A DNA stretch of 64,000 nucleotides from Deltaproteobacteria bacterium (GCA_016717595.1 JADKFE010000127.1:50897-114896), one strand, 5' to 3'. Counted from the stretch's first letter, positions 26,425-35,874 are shown. Program-made: numbers and translations. The notes: a model not told the origin generated them from the letters alone.

Positions 26425-27138
26425 ATGAACCGCGTCGCCCTCTCCTTCTTCGGCCTCGTGGCGCTCTCGGCCAGCGCCTGCACCGGCAACCCCATCGGCA
26501 TCTCGGGCTACGACATCCCCGAGCACTTCCCCCTCGATGGAAAGCGCGCTTGGGAGTACTCCAACGCCGCCACGACCTGGCAGATGAACGTCGTGATGTT
26601 GGAGACCTCCGAGAACATCAACGACGCCCAGGTCAAGACGCTCGAGTACTACGACGACATCAACGGCATGCTGCTCATGCGCACCCGCTGGTCCTCAGAC
26701 TCCTCCAAGGGCGTCCTGCTCTACAGCTATGAGGTGCTCGCTGAGGGTGGCCAAGGCGGCGGCGACACCGGCGGCGACGACACCGGCGGCGACGACACCG
26801 GCGGCGCGATGGGCCCGGCGGAGGCCGTCGTCTTCGATCCCCCGATCCAGTTCGGCGATCGTGAGAACCTCGCCCAAGAGTCCATCGTCACCGAGACCAC
26901 CGGCGGCACCTGGACGTCCACCTTCGAGTCCACCGAGCCCTGCCCGAACAACTGGGTCGCTGGCGACAACACCTGGGACTGCCTGCGGTTCGTGCTCGAC
27001 GACGGCGACGGCGACAGCACCACCGGGGCCAAGGTCGCGGGCACCTACTGGATCGCCCCACGCTACGGCATGTCCTGGTTCCAGCTCACCGGAGACGCCG
27101 ACAAGTGGATCCTGAACCGCGCCGAGTGGGAGGAGTAG
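26425..27138 (+). CDS. Lipoprotein with DTGGDD linker
   Basis: A 237-residue lipoprotein: signal peptide MNRVALSFFGLVALSASAC, with GGAG 6 nt before the ATG. The first domain (DIPEHFPLDGKRAWEYSN...VLLYSYEVL) and the second domain (VFDPPIQFGDRENLAQES to WILNRAEWEE) are joined by an internal (GGDDT)n linker (GGDTGGDDTGGDDTGGA) at residues ~110-128. Two Cys in the second half (PCPNNW, WDCLRF) may form a disulfide. The family is unknown to me. First of three consecutive lipoprotein genes on the same strand; its end overlaps the next gene. Confidence 0.75.
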   Translation: MNRVALSFFGLVALSASACTGNPIGISGYDIPEHFPLDGKRAWEYSNAATTWQMNVVMLETSENINDAQVKTLEYYDDINGMLLMRTRWSSDSSKGVLLYSYEVLAEGGQGGGDTGGDDTGGDDTGGAMGPAEAVVFDPPIQFGDRENLAQESIVTETTGGTWTSTFESTEPCPNNWVAGDNTWDCLRFVLDDGDGDSTTGAKVAGTYWIAPRYGMSWFQLTGDADKWILNRAEWEE

Positions 27139-27584
27139 GCCGCCTCGTCGCCTTCGCCGCCGCGCTGATCGTAGGCGGCGGCTGCGTCGAGGATCCCGCC
27201 TATCGCCCCGCCGATCTCCAGCTCGACCTGCCCGGCCTGGTGCCCACCAGCGCCGCCGTGGCCCGCACCTGCGTCGTCGGCGTCGGCGAGCGTGAGGCCG
27301 GCGCGCGCCTTGAGGGCCGCCTCGTGTTCACCGGCGTGCCCGCCGCCGGGCCCGTCGATGTGGTGATCGATCTTTTTGATGAGGCGGGGACGCTGCTCGC
27401 CCAAGGTCGCGGGTTTGATGTAGACGGCTGGGCCCAAGGCGAGCGTGTGGACTGTGTGGCTGGTTTAGACTCGGGCGATCTGCCCGTTGAGACTTGCGAA
27501 CCCTGCTCCGCAGAGGGCAAGTTTGCAGAGCCGGACGAGCCCTCGTGGGTGCTCGCCATCCGATTCACCGGCGACGCGCGCTGA
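27126..27584 (+). CDS. Small lipoprotein
   Basis: A ~152-residue predicted lipoprotein. GTG 27126 gives MGGVGRLVAFAAALIVGGGC, a signal peptide with lipobox VGGGC, and overlaps the end of the previous gene by 13 bp. GTG 27105 is another in-frame option. The mature part is an Ig/FN3-like beta domain (ARLEGRLVFTGVPAAGPVDVVIDLFDEAG is visible around residues 60-90) with Cys at CVVGVG, DCVAG and CEPCSAEG. Expression is likely coupled to the upstream lipoprotein. Unknown function. Confidence 0.65.
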   Translation: MGGVGRLVAFAAALIVGGGCVEDPAYRPADLQLDLPGLVPTSAAVARTCVVGVGEREAGARLEGRLVFTGVPAAGPVDVVIDLFDEAGTLLAQGRGFDVDGWAQGERVDCVAGLDSGDLPVETCEPCSAEGKFAEPDEPSWVLAIRFTGDAR

Positions 27585-27616
27585 CGCGACCCCGCCGAAC
27601 CGACAGGATCTCCTTC

Positions 27617-29374
27617 ATGCGCCTCTATCGCCCCTCCCTCTTGGCGCTCCTCGCCGTCGTCGCGTGCAAAGACGGCGACTCCGTCGTCACCGACACCGAC
27701 ACGGGCCCCAGCGTCATCGGCGAGAGCGGCATCTTCACCGACTCCGGCGGCGCGGACAGCGACTCCCAAGACTCCGGCGGTGACAGCGGCGGCGACGACA
27801 CCAACGCCGACGACACCGGCGAGGTCGTGAGCGACTGGGACTCCCTGAGCCTGAGCCCGGCGCTGATCCGCGTAGACGTCGGCGCCACGTTCACCGCCCG
27901 CGCGGTCCTGTTTGACGACGTGATGGGCTCCCAAGACGCCGCCGCGCTGTTCGGCGTGAGCGACGCCACGGTGCTCTCCGTCGACGCCTCCACGGGCCTC
28001 GTCACCGCCCTCGCCGAGGGCAGCGCGTTCATCACCGCCGACGCCGAGGGCCTCCACGCCGAGGCTCTGGTCGCCGTTCAGGCCGACGGCGCCTTGTCCA
28101 TCACCGTCGTCGATGGCCTCACCGGCGCGCCGATCCCCAGCGCCCGGCTCTCTTATGGTGAGACCCGCGTCACCGCCGACGCCGACGGTCACGCCACCCT
28201 CACCGTGGCCGTCGGCGCCCCCGCAGACATCAGCGTGTGGGTCGATTCCGGCGGCTACATCCCGCTGAGCGTGATGGGCGCGGTGCCCCGCGAGCTCACC
28301 CTGCCCCTGCGCCCCAACTCCGAGGAGTCGGGCCCCGTGGCCACGATCGGCGGCGACGTGCTCTTTGACGGCTGCCTAAAGGCCGACTGGGACGAGGCCA
28401 TCGTCGGCATCGTCGGGCCGTCTCTCCAGCGCGCCCCGCTGTTCATCAACGCTGAGGATCTCCTCGCTGAAGACCGCGTGGTCAAGTTCTACGGCATCGA
28501 CGTCGAGATCCCCGGGAACCTCGTCGTGCAAGGCGGCGCCGAGACGTACGAGACCCCCGCCCACGAGGGCGACGTCGCCTTGTGGGGCTTCGCCGGGCCG
28601 ATGCCGATCAGCGAGATCAGCGCGGGCTTCGCCGACGTCGGCCAAGCCTTCGGCGCCGTGCTCGCCCACCTCGACAACTTCCGCTTCCAGGCCATCCCCG
28701 GCCTCTCCGCGAGCGCCTCCATCGCCCTGGACCAGCCCGTTCGCCCCGAGCACAGCTTTGACCAAGAGGTCGTCGTCGAGCTGGCGGCGCTGCCCGAGGG
28801 CTTCTTGGGCAACGAGGACGTGCTGGTGATGCTCCTGGAGGTGGGTGAGGGCGGCATGACCCTCACCGGCCTCGGCCAAGGCACGGGCACGCTCAGCGTC
28901 GGCCGGGTGGCGGCGGAGGCTTGGCCGGTCTCCGATGGCCTCTACGCCTTGGCCTGGGCCGAGGTCGGGGGCTTAGGCACGGGCGGCGGCTCGGTGATGG
29001 CCCTGGTGCCCGTCGAGGCGGGCTTCGCGACGGTGACCGACTGGATGCTCCCGCCCTCAGGCGCGGCCTTAGACGCGGCCACCCGCGCGCTGAGCCTCAC
29101 CACCGACGCCGGGGCCACCGGCGCGCGGCTGTACCTCGTCGGCAACGACGGCAGCGACCGGGACATCCTGCTCCCAGCGGGCGCCTTCACCGGCACCGTG
29201 CCCAAAGAGGCCCCCAAGCTGCAGCTCGGCCGCACCCGCTGGGATCTCATCGCGGTAGAGACCCCCGCCGACACCTACGAGAGCCTGCTCATCGGCGGGG
29301 GCTTCGCGCCGCTGAGTTTAGAGGCGAACACCACCCGCAGCTCCGGCTTAGACGCCACGATCACCGGCTCCTGA
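27617..29374 (+). CDS. Large surface lipoprotein with Big2-like domain
   Basis: A 585-residue lipoprotein: MRLYRPSLLALLAVVAC, then a long Asp/Ser/Gly linker (DTDTGPSVIGESG, DSQDSGGDSGGDDTNADD). Residues ~75-155 look like a bacterial Ig-like (Big2) module: LSLSPALIRVDVGATFTARA and VSDATVLSVDASTGLVTAL, EGSAFITADAEG. A carboxypeptidase-regulatory-like module follows (SITVVDGLTGAPIPSARLS). The remaining ~350 residues are beta-rich without a family I can name. The start has an AGGA element upstream. Probably in one transcription unit with the two lipoproteins before it. Confidence 0.78.
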   Translation: MRLYRPSLLALLAVVACKDGDSVVTDTDTGPSVIGESGIFTDSGGADSDSQDSGGDSGGDDTNADDTGEVVSDWDSLSLSPALIRVDVGATFTARAVLFDDVMGSQDAAALFGVSDATVLSVDASTGLVTALAEGSAFITADAEGLHAEALVAVQADGALSITVVDGLTGAPIPSARLSYGETRVTADADGHATLTVAVGAPADISVWVDSGGYIPLSVMGAVPRELTLPLRPNSEESGPVATIGGDVLFDGCLKADWDEAIVGIVGPSLQRAPLFINAEDLLAEDRVVKFYGIDVEIPGNLVVQGGAETYETPAHEGDVALWGFAGPMPISEISAGFADVGQAFGAVLAHLDNFRFQAIPGLSASASIALDQPVRPEHSFDQEVVVELAALPEGFLGNEDVLVMLLEVGEGGMTLTGLGQGTGTLSVGRVAAEAWPVSDGLYALAWAEVGGLGTGGGSVMALVPVEAGFATVTDWMLPPSGAALDAATRALSLTTDAGATGARLYLVGNDGSDRDILLPAGAFTGTVPKEAPKLQLGRTRWDLIAVETPADTYESLLIGGGFAPLSLEANTTRSSGLDATITGS

Positions 29375-29437
29375 TCCGCGCCGGGCGCCGCCGGGATACT
29401 CTCTGGGACCAGCCCCCGCTCACCCCCAGAGGTCTCT

Positions 29438-31576
29438 ATGCTGCTCGAACGCGCCCGCGCCGGCTTCGCCGGTCTCACCGTCGCCCAGGCCGTGCAAGAC
29501 GCCGCGCTGACGCGCCTAGAGCGCTGGTTGGCCGACCCCACCGCCGCCGAGACCTTCCCGGTGATTCACGCCTTGGCCGACGCCGGGCGCTGGGAGCTGC
29601 TCCTCGACTCCTTCTACCAGATCATCCCGTTCGGAACGGGCGGTCGCCGTGGGCCCGTCGGCATCGGCCCCAACCGCATCAACCCCTGGACCTTGGGCAC
29701 CTCGATTCAGGGCCACTGCGTCTACCTTCGCCAACGATTTGGTGAGGGCCCGCTCTCCGTGGTCATCGCCTATGACGTCCGGCGGTACCTCGACTCCCGG
29801 GGCCAGTCCCCCGCCGGGGTGCCCAACCCGGTGTTGGGCCTCTCCTCCCGAGACTTCGCCGAGCAGGCCGCGGGCATCTACGCCGCGAACGGCGTCACCG
29901 CGCGCATCTTGGCCCGGGACTCTGGCACCTACCTCTCGACGCCGGAGCTCTCCTTCGGCATCCGAATGTACGGCGCCCAGGGTGGGCTCAACGTCTCGGC
30001 CTCCCACAACCCGCCGGACGACAACGGCGCCAAGGTCTACGACGAGCGCGGCGGCCAGCAGGTGCCGCCTCAGGACGAAGAGCTCGTCACCTTGGTCGAG
30101 GCCGTCACCGAGGTCAAGCGCCTGAGCTACGAGGACGGCGTCGCCCAGGGCCTCATCGTGCCCATCGGCCCCGAGCTGCACACGGCCTATCTCCAGGAGG
30201 GCCTCGATCGCTCCTTGGCGCCCCAGGCCCGCTCGGCCAAGGTCGTGTTCACGGCGCTGCACGGCACCGGGCGCACCACCGTCTACGATCTCCTGCGGGT
30301 GGCGGGCTTCGACACCACGCTGGAGCCCACCCAGGCCGAGTTCGACGGGCGCTTCCCCAACGTGCCCTTCGCGACGCCGAACCCTGAAGTGCCGCAGTCC
30401 ATGGACCGCGCCGTGGCCTTGGCCGAGTCCATCGGCGCTGATCTGGTGATGGCCTGTGATCCCGACGCCGACCGCCTCGGCGTGGTGGTCAAACACAAAG
30501 GGAGCTGGCGTTTTGTCACCGGGAACGAGCTCGGCGCGCTCTGCGCTCGCCACGGCCTCGACCACCTCGGCGAGCGCGCCCGGCCCCCGGTGATGATGAA
30601 GACCGAGGTGACCTCCTCGCTCTTCGCCCGCTTGGGCCGCGCCCGGGGCGCCTTGGTCGTGGACGACCTGCTCGTCGGCTTCAAGTACATCGCCGATGGC
30701 CTTCGCTCCCTGGAGGAGCGCGGCGAGTTCCGCGGGGTGAAGGCCGAGCTTGGCGACTTCCTCATCGGCATCGAAGAGAGCCACGGCGTGCTGGTCACCC
30801 CCAACCTGCGCGACAAAGACGCCGCCGGCGCCTCGCTGTGGCTCGCGGAGGCCGCCTCGCTGCAGAAAGAACGCGGCCTCACGCTCATCGATCTCTTGGA
30901 GGACTGCTGGCGAGAGGTCGGCTACGTCGGCAACTCCTTGCTCTCTACGGTGATGCGCGGCGCCACGGGCCGGGCGCGCATCGAGCAGATCCAGACCTCC
31001 TACCGTGAGCGTCCGCCCACCCAGATCGGCCCCTACACCGTCACCGCCGCCCACGACCGCCGCGACCCCGCGGGCCCCTTCGGCGCCATCCGCTCCGGCA
31101 CCGACCACGCCAGCCGCGACGTGCTCGTGTTCACCCTCGGCGACGCGGGCCGGGTCATCCTGCGGCCCTCGGGCACCGAGCCCAAGAACAAGGTCTACGT
31201 CGAGCTCTTTGGCACCCCCGGCGCCGATCCCGCCGTCGAGGTGCCCCGCATCGACGCCGCCTGCCGGGCCCTGGCCCTCGATCTCGCTGAAGACATGCTC
31301 GCCCGCGCTGGGCTAAACCTGCCCCGCTGGGCGATTCAGGTCTCTGACCTCGTCGCCGTCGAGCACAAGCAGCGCTTCGCCGAGGTCGTGCTCCCCGGCG
31401 TCGTGAGCCGCCTTCGCGCGGGCACCCCGGCGGAGCCGTTCTTGGACGAGGAGCTTCGTGCGTTCGGCAAAGACGCCCGCGGCCTCGTGGCCCCGGCGGT
31501 GCGCGCCTGGCTTGGCGAGCACGCGGGTGAGCCTCCGGCTTTGGCCGCGGCCCTACGCGCGCTGTTCGGCCTTTGA
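29438..31576 (+). CDS. Alpha-D-phosphohexomutase (phosphoglucomutase/phosphomannomutase family)
   Basis: Interconverts hexose 1- and 6-phosphates. All four active-site loops are present: phosphoserine loop VSASHNPPDDNG (S189), metal loop DPDADRLG (D341, D343, D345), sugar loop GIEESHG (~444-450) and phosphate loop RPSGTEPKNKVY (~576). The 712-residue length exceeds the usual ~550-600 for the PGM2-like branch. There is an N-terminal helical extension of about 60 residues and a C-terminal one of about 90 (from LPRWAIQVSDLVAVEHKQRF). Its end overlaps the convergent PKD lipoprotein gene by 24 bp. Confidence 0.92.
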   Translation: MLLERARAGFAGLTVAQAVQDAALTRLERWLADPTAAETFPVIHALADAGRWELLLDSFYQIIPFGTGGRRGPVGIGPNRINPWTLGTSIQGHCVYLRQRFGEGPLSVVIAYDVRRYLDSRGQSPAGVPNPVLGLSSRDFAEQAAGIYAANGVTARILARDSGTYLSTPELSFGIRMYGAQGGLNVSASHNPPDDNGAKVYDERGGQQVPPQDEELVTLVEAVTEVKRLSYEDGVAQGLIVPIGPELHTAYLQEGLDRSLAPQARSAKVVFTALHGTGRTTVYDLLRVAGFDTTLEPTQAEFDGRFPNVPFATPNPEVPQSMDRAVALAESIGADLVMACDPDADRLGVVVKHKGSWRFVTGNELGALCARHGLDHLGERARPPVMMKTEVTSSLFARLGRARGALVVDDLLVGFKYIADGLRSLEERGEFRGVKAELGDFLIGIEESHGVLVTPNLRDKDAAGASLWLAEAASLQKERGLTLIDLLEDCWREVGYVGNSLLSTVMRGATGRARIEQIQTSYRERPPTQIGPYTVTAAHDRRDPAGPFGAIRSGTDHASRDVLVFTLGDAGRVILRPSGTEPKNKVYVELFGTPGADPAVEVPRIDAACRALALDLAEDMLARAGLNLPRWAIQVSDLVAVEHKQRFAEVVLPGVVSRLRAGTPAEPFLDEELRAFGKDARGLVAPAVRAWLGEHAGEPPALAAALRALFGL

Positions 31577-32449
31577 GCGACGGCGGCGCAAGAACAAGAG
31601 CAGCGAGGGCAGGCCGAGCATGGCCACGCCCCGCTGCGCCGCCCCGCTGATCCCCGAGCGGCGCATCAGCTCACGCTGCACCTCGTCGGAGCAGCCGCAG
31701 ATGTCGCCGCCGGTGTCTCCGCCGCCGCTGTCTTCGACGGCGGTGATGGTCATCTGGTCGGGCAGCGACGTTGAGACGCCGTCCGTGACGGTGAGCTCCA
31801 GGGCGTAGCTGCCCGCGCGGTCGGCAGTGACCACGGGCCGGGCGGCGGTGGGGTCACTCAGCGAGGCCACAGAGCCCGACGGTTTGCTGACCAGGCGCCA
31901 GGCGTAGCTCAGCGGATCGTTCTCTGGGTCGCTCGAGCCCGTGCCGTTCAGAGTGACCGCCGTGCCCACATAGACCGTCTGGTCTGTTCCAGCGTCGGCG
32001 GTGGGCGCGTCGTTCGGCCGGGTGGCGTTGATGATCACCGTGTCGGTGTCGCTGAGCGCGCCGTCGCTCACCGTCAACATCACCTCGTAGGTGCCGTCCT
32101 TGTCGATGAAGATCTCAGGATCAGCCCAGGTGGAGTTGATGAGCTTCGCGCCCGAGCCCGACGGCGAGGCCATCAGCGTCCAGGCGTAGGTGAGGGTGTC
32201 CTCTTCAGGGTCGTAGGAGTCGCCGCCGTCGAGGCGCACGAGCTCACCGACCTCAGCGGTGAGGTCATCCCCGGCGTCGGCCACGGGGGCGATGTTGTTG
32301 TCGCCAGCGCCGGTGTCGTCGAGGGGGTCGCCGAGGCCGCTGTCGGCGCCGACGTTGATCGGGCCGCTGTCGGTGGGTTCGTCTTTGGCGGGCAGGGGCT
32401 CAAGGCCAAAACAGCCCGAGAGGATCAGGAGCGGGGAGATTCTGCGCAT
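31553..32449 (-). CDS. PKD-repeat lipoprotein with MYXO-CTERM-like tail
   Basis: A 298-residue protein: MRRISPLLILSGC lipobox, Asp/Ser/Gly linker, then two PKD-type Ig modules. These start NIAPVADAGDDLTAEVGE and DAPTADAGTDQTVYVGTA, each containing the SYDPEEDTLTYAW-type signature. After the second module comes DSGGGDTGGDICGCSD, a spacer, a hydrophobic stretch GVAMLGLPSLLLFL and RRRRSK. A Cys motif plus hydrophobic helix plus Arg cluster is the layout of MYXO-CTERM sorting tails, though here the spacer between Cys and helix is long. The presence of both a lipobox and such a tail is odd. Confidence 0.78.
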   Translation of the reverse strand: MRRISPLLILSGCFGLEPLPAKDEPTDSGPINVGADSGLGDPLDDTGAGDNNIAPVADAGDDLTAEVGELVRLDGGDSYDPEEDTLTYAWTLMASPSGSGAKLINSTWADPEIFIDKDGTYEVMLTVSDGALSDTDTVIINATRPNDAPTADAGTDQTVYVGTAVTLNGTGSSDPENDPLSYAWRLVSKPSGSVASLSDPTAARPVVTADRAGSYALELTVTDGVSTSLPDQMTITAVEDSGGGDTGGDICGCSDEVQRELMRRSGISGAAQRGVAMLGLPSLLLFLRRRRSKAEQRA

Positions 32450-32501
32450 CTTGTGATCTTAGCCTGAGATTGGCCGCGCCGCGCAGAGCCTTCGTTTGGC
32501 G

Positions 32502-33419
32502 TCAAGGCGTCATCACGCCGAGGCGGCCGACGTGAGGGCCAAACTCGCGGGGCATCACCACGACGACACCGGCCGCAGGCCAGTTGGAGTAGCCCTGCAG
32601 CCGCAAGATGTAGCTGCTCACCCGCTCATCTCGCACGCCGCCGCGCCCGGTGCGGCTCGCGTGGCGCAGCGTGGGGCTCGGCGCGGGCACCTTGAGGCTG
32701 ACGTGGGTGAGGGTGATCGGGATCCAGTCCCGCGGCACCCGCATCTCAAACACCACGGCGCCGTCTGGGGTGACGGCCAAGGCCTCGGCCACGCGGCTCA
32801 GCGGCACATACCAGAACTTGAGGGTGCCCACGGGCAGGCGATCATCGGGCAGCTCAAACAGGCTCCGCCTCCCCCAGCGCCGCCAGGTCTCCGCGGTCAC
32901 CACCTTCGTCACCTGCGTCGCGCCGGGCAGGGTGGGGGTGATGTCCTCAAGCCAGCCCTCGGCGATGTTCTGGGGGATCCACTCCGCGAGCATGAAGTGT
33001 TTGCGGTTCTCATAGGTGATCGGCGCCCCGCCGCGATACCGCAGGCCGACCCGCACCCGATGGGCGCTCACCGGGTCGGGGGCCAAGGCCAAGGCGAGGG
33101 CCTCCTCGACGAAGGTGAGGCAGTCGAAGACGTCGTAGCGGGTGAGGGGATCGGCGTCGATGAGGTCGGCCTCGCCGAGCACGCCGATGGCGTAGGGGCG
33201 GCCCAGCCAAGGCTCGGTGATGGCCCTGATCCGCTCCCCCAGCGGCAGCGCGCGGGCGGCGCGGGCGTTGGCGGCGACGTCGTCGGGCACCCGCGCCAGC
33301 GGGGAGGGGTCGGCGGAGGTGGTGCGTAAGGCGGCGCCGGGAGGCTCGTCGTCTTCAGGCGGCGCGGCCAGCGCCACGCCGACGGCGAGCAGGGTGAACC
33401 ACGCCCAGATGCGGCTCAC
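32502..33419 (-). CDS. DUF1460 family, N-acetylmuramoyl-L-alanine amidase-like protein
   Basis: A 305-residue secreted protein. GTG 33419 starts MSRIWAWFTLLAVGVALAAPP, a signal peptide, 8 bp after the stop of the upstream gene; a longer frame would overlap that gene by 50 bp. The catalytic motif YDVFDCLTFVEEALALAL is characteristic of DUF1460 (PF07313), an NlpC/P60-like papain fold; KHFMLAEWIPQNIAEGW probably contributes the His. Members are predicted peptidoglycan amidases. The C-terminal half contains VPVGTLKFWYVPLS and RVSSYILRLQGY. Likely in one operon with the upstream DUF4388-like gene. Confidence 0.8.
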   Translation of the reverse strand: MSRIWAWFTLLAVGVALAAPPEDDEPPGAALRTTSADPSPLARVPDDVAANARAARALPLGERIRAITEPWLGRPYAIGVLGEADLIDADPLTRYDVFDCLTFVEEALALALAPDPVSAHRVRVGLRYRGGAPITYENRKHFMLAEWIPQNIAEGWLEDITPTLPGATQVTKVVTAETWRRWGRRSLFELPDDRLPVGTLKFWYVPLSRVAEALAVTPDGAVVFEMRVPRDWIPITLTHVSLKVPAPSPTLRHASRTGRGGVRDERVSSYILRLQGYSNWPAAGVVVVMPREFGPHVGRLGVMTP

Positions 33420-33426
33420 AGGGCGC

Positions 33427-35103
33427 TCAGAGCGAGCCCGCCTGCTTAAACTCAGCGTAGGCGTTGTAGACATCATCCATCGCGTCGTCGCCCATCTCTT
33501 CGCTGCCGACGCTCAGCGCGCGCTCCATGAGGTCGTTCAGGGCGCGGTTGAGGAGGCTTCGGTGCTCCGTGGGCGGGCGTCGGTAGAGGTGCGCGAGCAG
33601 CTCCGTGGCGCTGATCGAGCCGTCGTCGTTGGCCTCGAGCTTCTGGAACAACATGCCGAGCTCATTCGGCGAGCCGTCGAGGAGGAGCTGAATCCGTGAG
33701 CGGCCGTAGCCCATGCCCATGCCCACATCAAAGGCCAACGACAGCACCCGCAGGGCGTGGTTGAGGGCCTCGATCTTCTGCCGCGCGTCGGCGTCGGACA
33801 ACATCGGCCCCGAGAAGCGCACCCGGGCGTTGCCGACGTGTACGTCCCCGTCTCCGGCGTCTCCGGCCTCCAAGGAGTCATCCTCGGGGATCGCCGTGGG
33901 GATCTCGATGTAGTCCTCTTGGTTGAGCTCGCTGGAGTTGACGTACTCGTTCTTGCCGCGGGTGAGGTCTTGGTCGGAGAACATCGCGAGCTCGGCGTCG
34001 GCGATGTCTTGATCGGGGCCCTGGTAAAAGCCCTGCACCGAGAGCGGCGCCGGGACCGCGGGCGAGTCGAGAGAGGGCTCGACGCCGAGATCGGCGGGGG
34101 AGAAGGTCTCCGGCTCAAGCTCAGGCTCTAAGGGAAGCTCGCCGCCGCTGGGGAGGTCGGGGTCGAGGGTGAGCTCGGAGAGGTCGTCCTCGACGCCGCT
34201 GAGGTCATCCCCCTCTTCGTCGTCCAAGGGGGGCGGCGGGATGGTGCGTAAGGAGTGCAGCGGCGCCGGGGTGGGCTCGACGGGGGGATGAGCGGGCGCT
34301 GGCGGAGCCTGGGCGGCCTGGGCGACGGGCTCGGGGATCGGGCTGTGAATCTCGGTGACGTCGTCGTCGATGAAGGTGTCTTGGGAGACCCAGGCGAGCA
34401 CATCATCGGAGAGGAGCTGGGCGACCCGATCTAAGGTGAACAGCTCCTCAAAGGGCGAGGCGCGCACGATGTCGGCCAAGGGGCGACCGCCGCCGACGAC
34501 GGAGAGCAGGCGTTTGTCTTCGTCCCCCTCAACCTTGAGCCCGGTGTGGCGCACGATGGTGCGCAGGGCCTCGGCGCGGCGCAGGGCGCGGGTGCGGGCG
34601 AGCACCAGCTCAATCTCCCCCACGAGCGCGCGGCTGTCGTGGTTGAGGTGCACGTTCGTGAGGATGATCGCGGGCATCGCCTCGTGCTCGATGGGCGACT
34701 CGGCGCAGAGCCAGCTCCCGATGTTCTCCTTGAACCGGTCGAAGAGCAGACCGGCCACGATGTCCTCACCGAGCACATCGTAGAGCTGGTCAGCCACAGG
34801 GAGCTGCTCCACCTTTCGCATCATCTCGCCAGCCTGCACACGGCTGAGCATTCCAGAGATGACCCCCCGGCGCAGGAGCAGGATGTCGTCCTCGGAGGAC
34901 TCCGACCCGATCAGCTCGCCAGAGGTGACCATCAGGTGGAGCGAACCACCACGCCCGGTCACCGTGAGGCGACCGACAAAGCCCTCATCCAGGGAGCGGA
35001 GGAGCTCATCTCGGAGAAAGTAGTTCAAGCTCGACCTGCTCCGGCGGGACACGTCATGGGTGTAGGCGACCTGACAGGACGGTTGGGGAGGCCCGGGGGG
35101 CAT
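33427..35103 (-). CDS. DUF4388 (PATAN)-like regulatory protein
   Basis: A 558-residue cytoplasmic protein. The N-terminal region LLRSLDEGFVGRLTVTGRGG...LHLMVTSGELIGSESSEDDILL resembles DUF4388/PATAN domains, which are common in Myxococcota and linked to two-component and gliding signalling. A Pro/Glu/Asp-rich linker (residues ~275-390) joins it to a C-terminal helical domain (ADARQKIEALNHALRVLSLAFD to the end). That domain contains KLEANDDGSISATELLAHLY, which looks EF-hand-like (D-N-D-G-S pattern). The start at ATG 35103 is only weakly supported. It is followed 8 bp later by the amidase gene. Confidence 0.65.
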   Translation of the reverse strand: MPPGPPQPSCQVAYTHDVSRRSRSSLNYFLRDELLRSLDEGFVGRLTVTGRGGSLHLMVTSGELIGSESSEDDILLLRRGVISGMLSRVQAGEMMRKVEQLPVADQLYDVLGEDIVAGLLFDRFKENIGSWLCAESPIEHEAMPAIILTNVHLNHDSRALVGEIELVLARTRALRRAEALRTIVRHTGLKVEGDEDKRLLSVVGGGRPLADIVRASPFEELFTLDRVAQLLSDDVLAWVSQDTFIDDDVTEIHSPIPEPVAQAAQAPPAPAHPPVEPTPAPLHSLRTIPPPPLDDEEGDDLSGVEDDLSELTLDPDLPSGGELPLEPELEPETFSPADLGVEPSLDSPAVPAPLSVQGFYQGPDQDIADAELAMFSDQDLTRGKNEYVNSSELNQEDYIEIPTAIPEDDSLEAGDAGDGDVHVGNARVRFSGPMLSDADARQKIEALNHALRVLSLAFDVGMGMGYGRSRIQLLLDGSPNELGMLFQKLEANDDGSISATELLAHLYRRPPTEHRSLLNRALNDLMERALSVGSEEMGDDAMDDVYNAYAEFKQAGSL

Positions 35104-35253
35104 CGTCCGCCTGCTGGGCTGATCCTATGAGAAGTGATCAGCCCAGGTCAACGTAACACAGCGAAGTGTCCACGCGTGCACCGCCCAAAGCAACGCTGCT
35201 TCGGTGAATCTGGACGATTTGGGGGCGCTAAACAGGGGTTTGGCCCAAACCGA

Positions 35254-35874
35254 TCAGGCGGCGACAGCGGCGAGCGGGTGATCGGGCCCGACCACTTCCG
35301 TGAGGCGCGAGCGCGCGCGCGACAGGCGCGACATCACCGTGCCGAGCTTGATGTCGAGGCGCTCGGCGATCTCGGCGTAGCTCAGGTCACCGTAGTAGCG
35401 CAGCATCAGGATCTCCCGGTGCTCGGGCGTGAGCCGGTCCATCGCCAGGAGCAAGGAGTCGCGCAGCTCTTCAGTGAAGACCAGCTCCGCGGACTGGCTG
35501 GGGCGACCTTGGGGCAGGGCCTCCTCAGGGAGCCCGCTGAGCAGGGTGGCGCGGCGGCGCTTGTCACGAACGTTGTTGAAGCAGAGGTTCGTGGTCACCC
35601 GGTAGAGCCAAGCCCGCAGCTCAAACTCGGGCAAGAACAGGCGCGGCTCACGCATCGCACGAATGAAGACCTCTTGGAGAAGATCCTGGGCCTCTTGGGG
35701 GTCCTTGAGGATGGAGGTGGCCCGGAGATGAAGCGGCGTGTGGTACTTGCGCACGATGAGCCCCATCGCGAGGCCCCGGTCGCGGGCGGCGAGGCGCTTG
35801 ATGTCGCCGTCGTCGGGGGCGCGGCGGCCAGAGTCACAGGGCGTAGCGGAGCGCGTGGCGGTGGCGGCGAGCAT
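35254..35874 (-). CDS. RNA polymerase sigma factor, ECF type
   Basis: A 206-residue sigma-70-family factor with regions 2 and 4 only. Region 2 reads LIVRKYHTPLHLRATSILKDPQEAQDLLQEVFIRA and LRAWLYRVTTNLCFNNVRDKRRR across residues ~38-110. Region 4 reads LAMDRLTPEHREILMLRYYGDLSYAEIAERLDIKLGTVMSRLSRARSRL, including the DNA-binding helix-turn-helix. Strong ribosome site GAGGAGG 6 nt before the ATG. No anti-sigma gene is adjacent, so its regulation is not evident. The ~25 residues before region 2 are low complexity. Confidence 0.93.
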   Translation of the reverse strand: MLAATATRSATPCDSGRRAPDDGDIKRLAARDRGLAMGLIVRKYHTPLHLRATSILKDPQEAQDLLQEVFIRAMREPRLFLPEFELRAWLYRVTTNLCFNNVRDKRRRATLLSGLPEEALPQGRPSQSAELVFTEELRDSLLLAMDRLTPEHREILMLRYYGDLSYAEIAERLDIKLGTVMSRLSRARSRLTEVVGPDHPLAAVAA

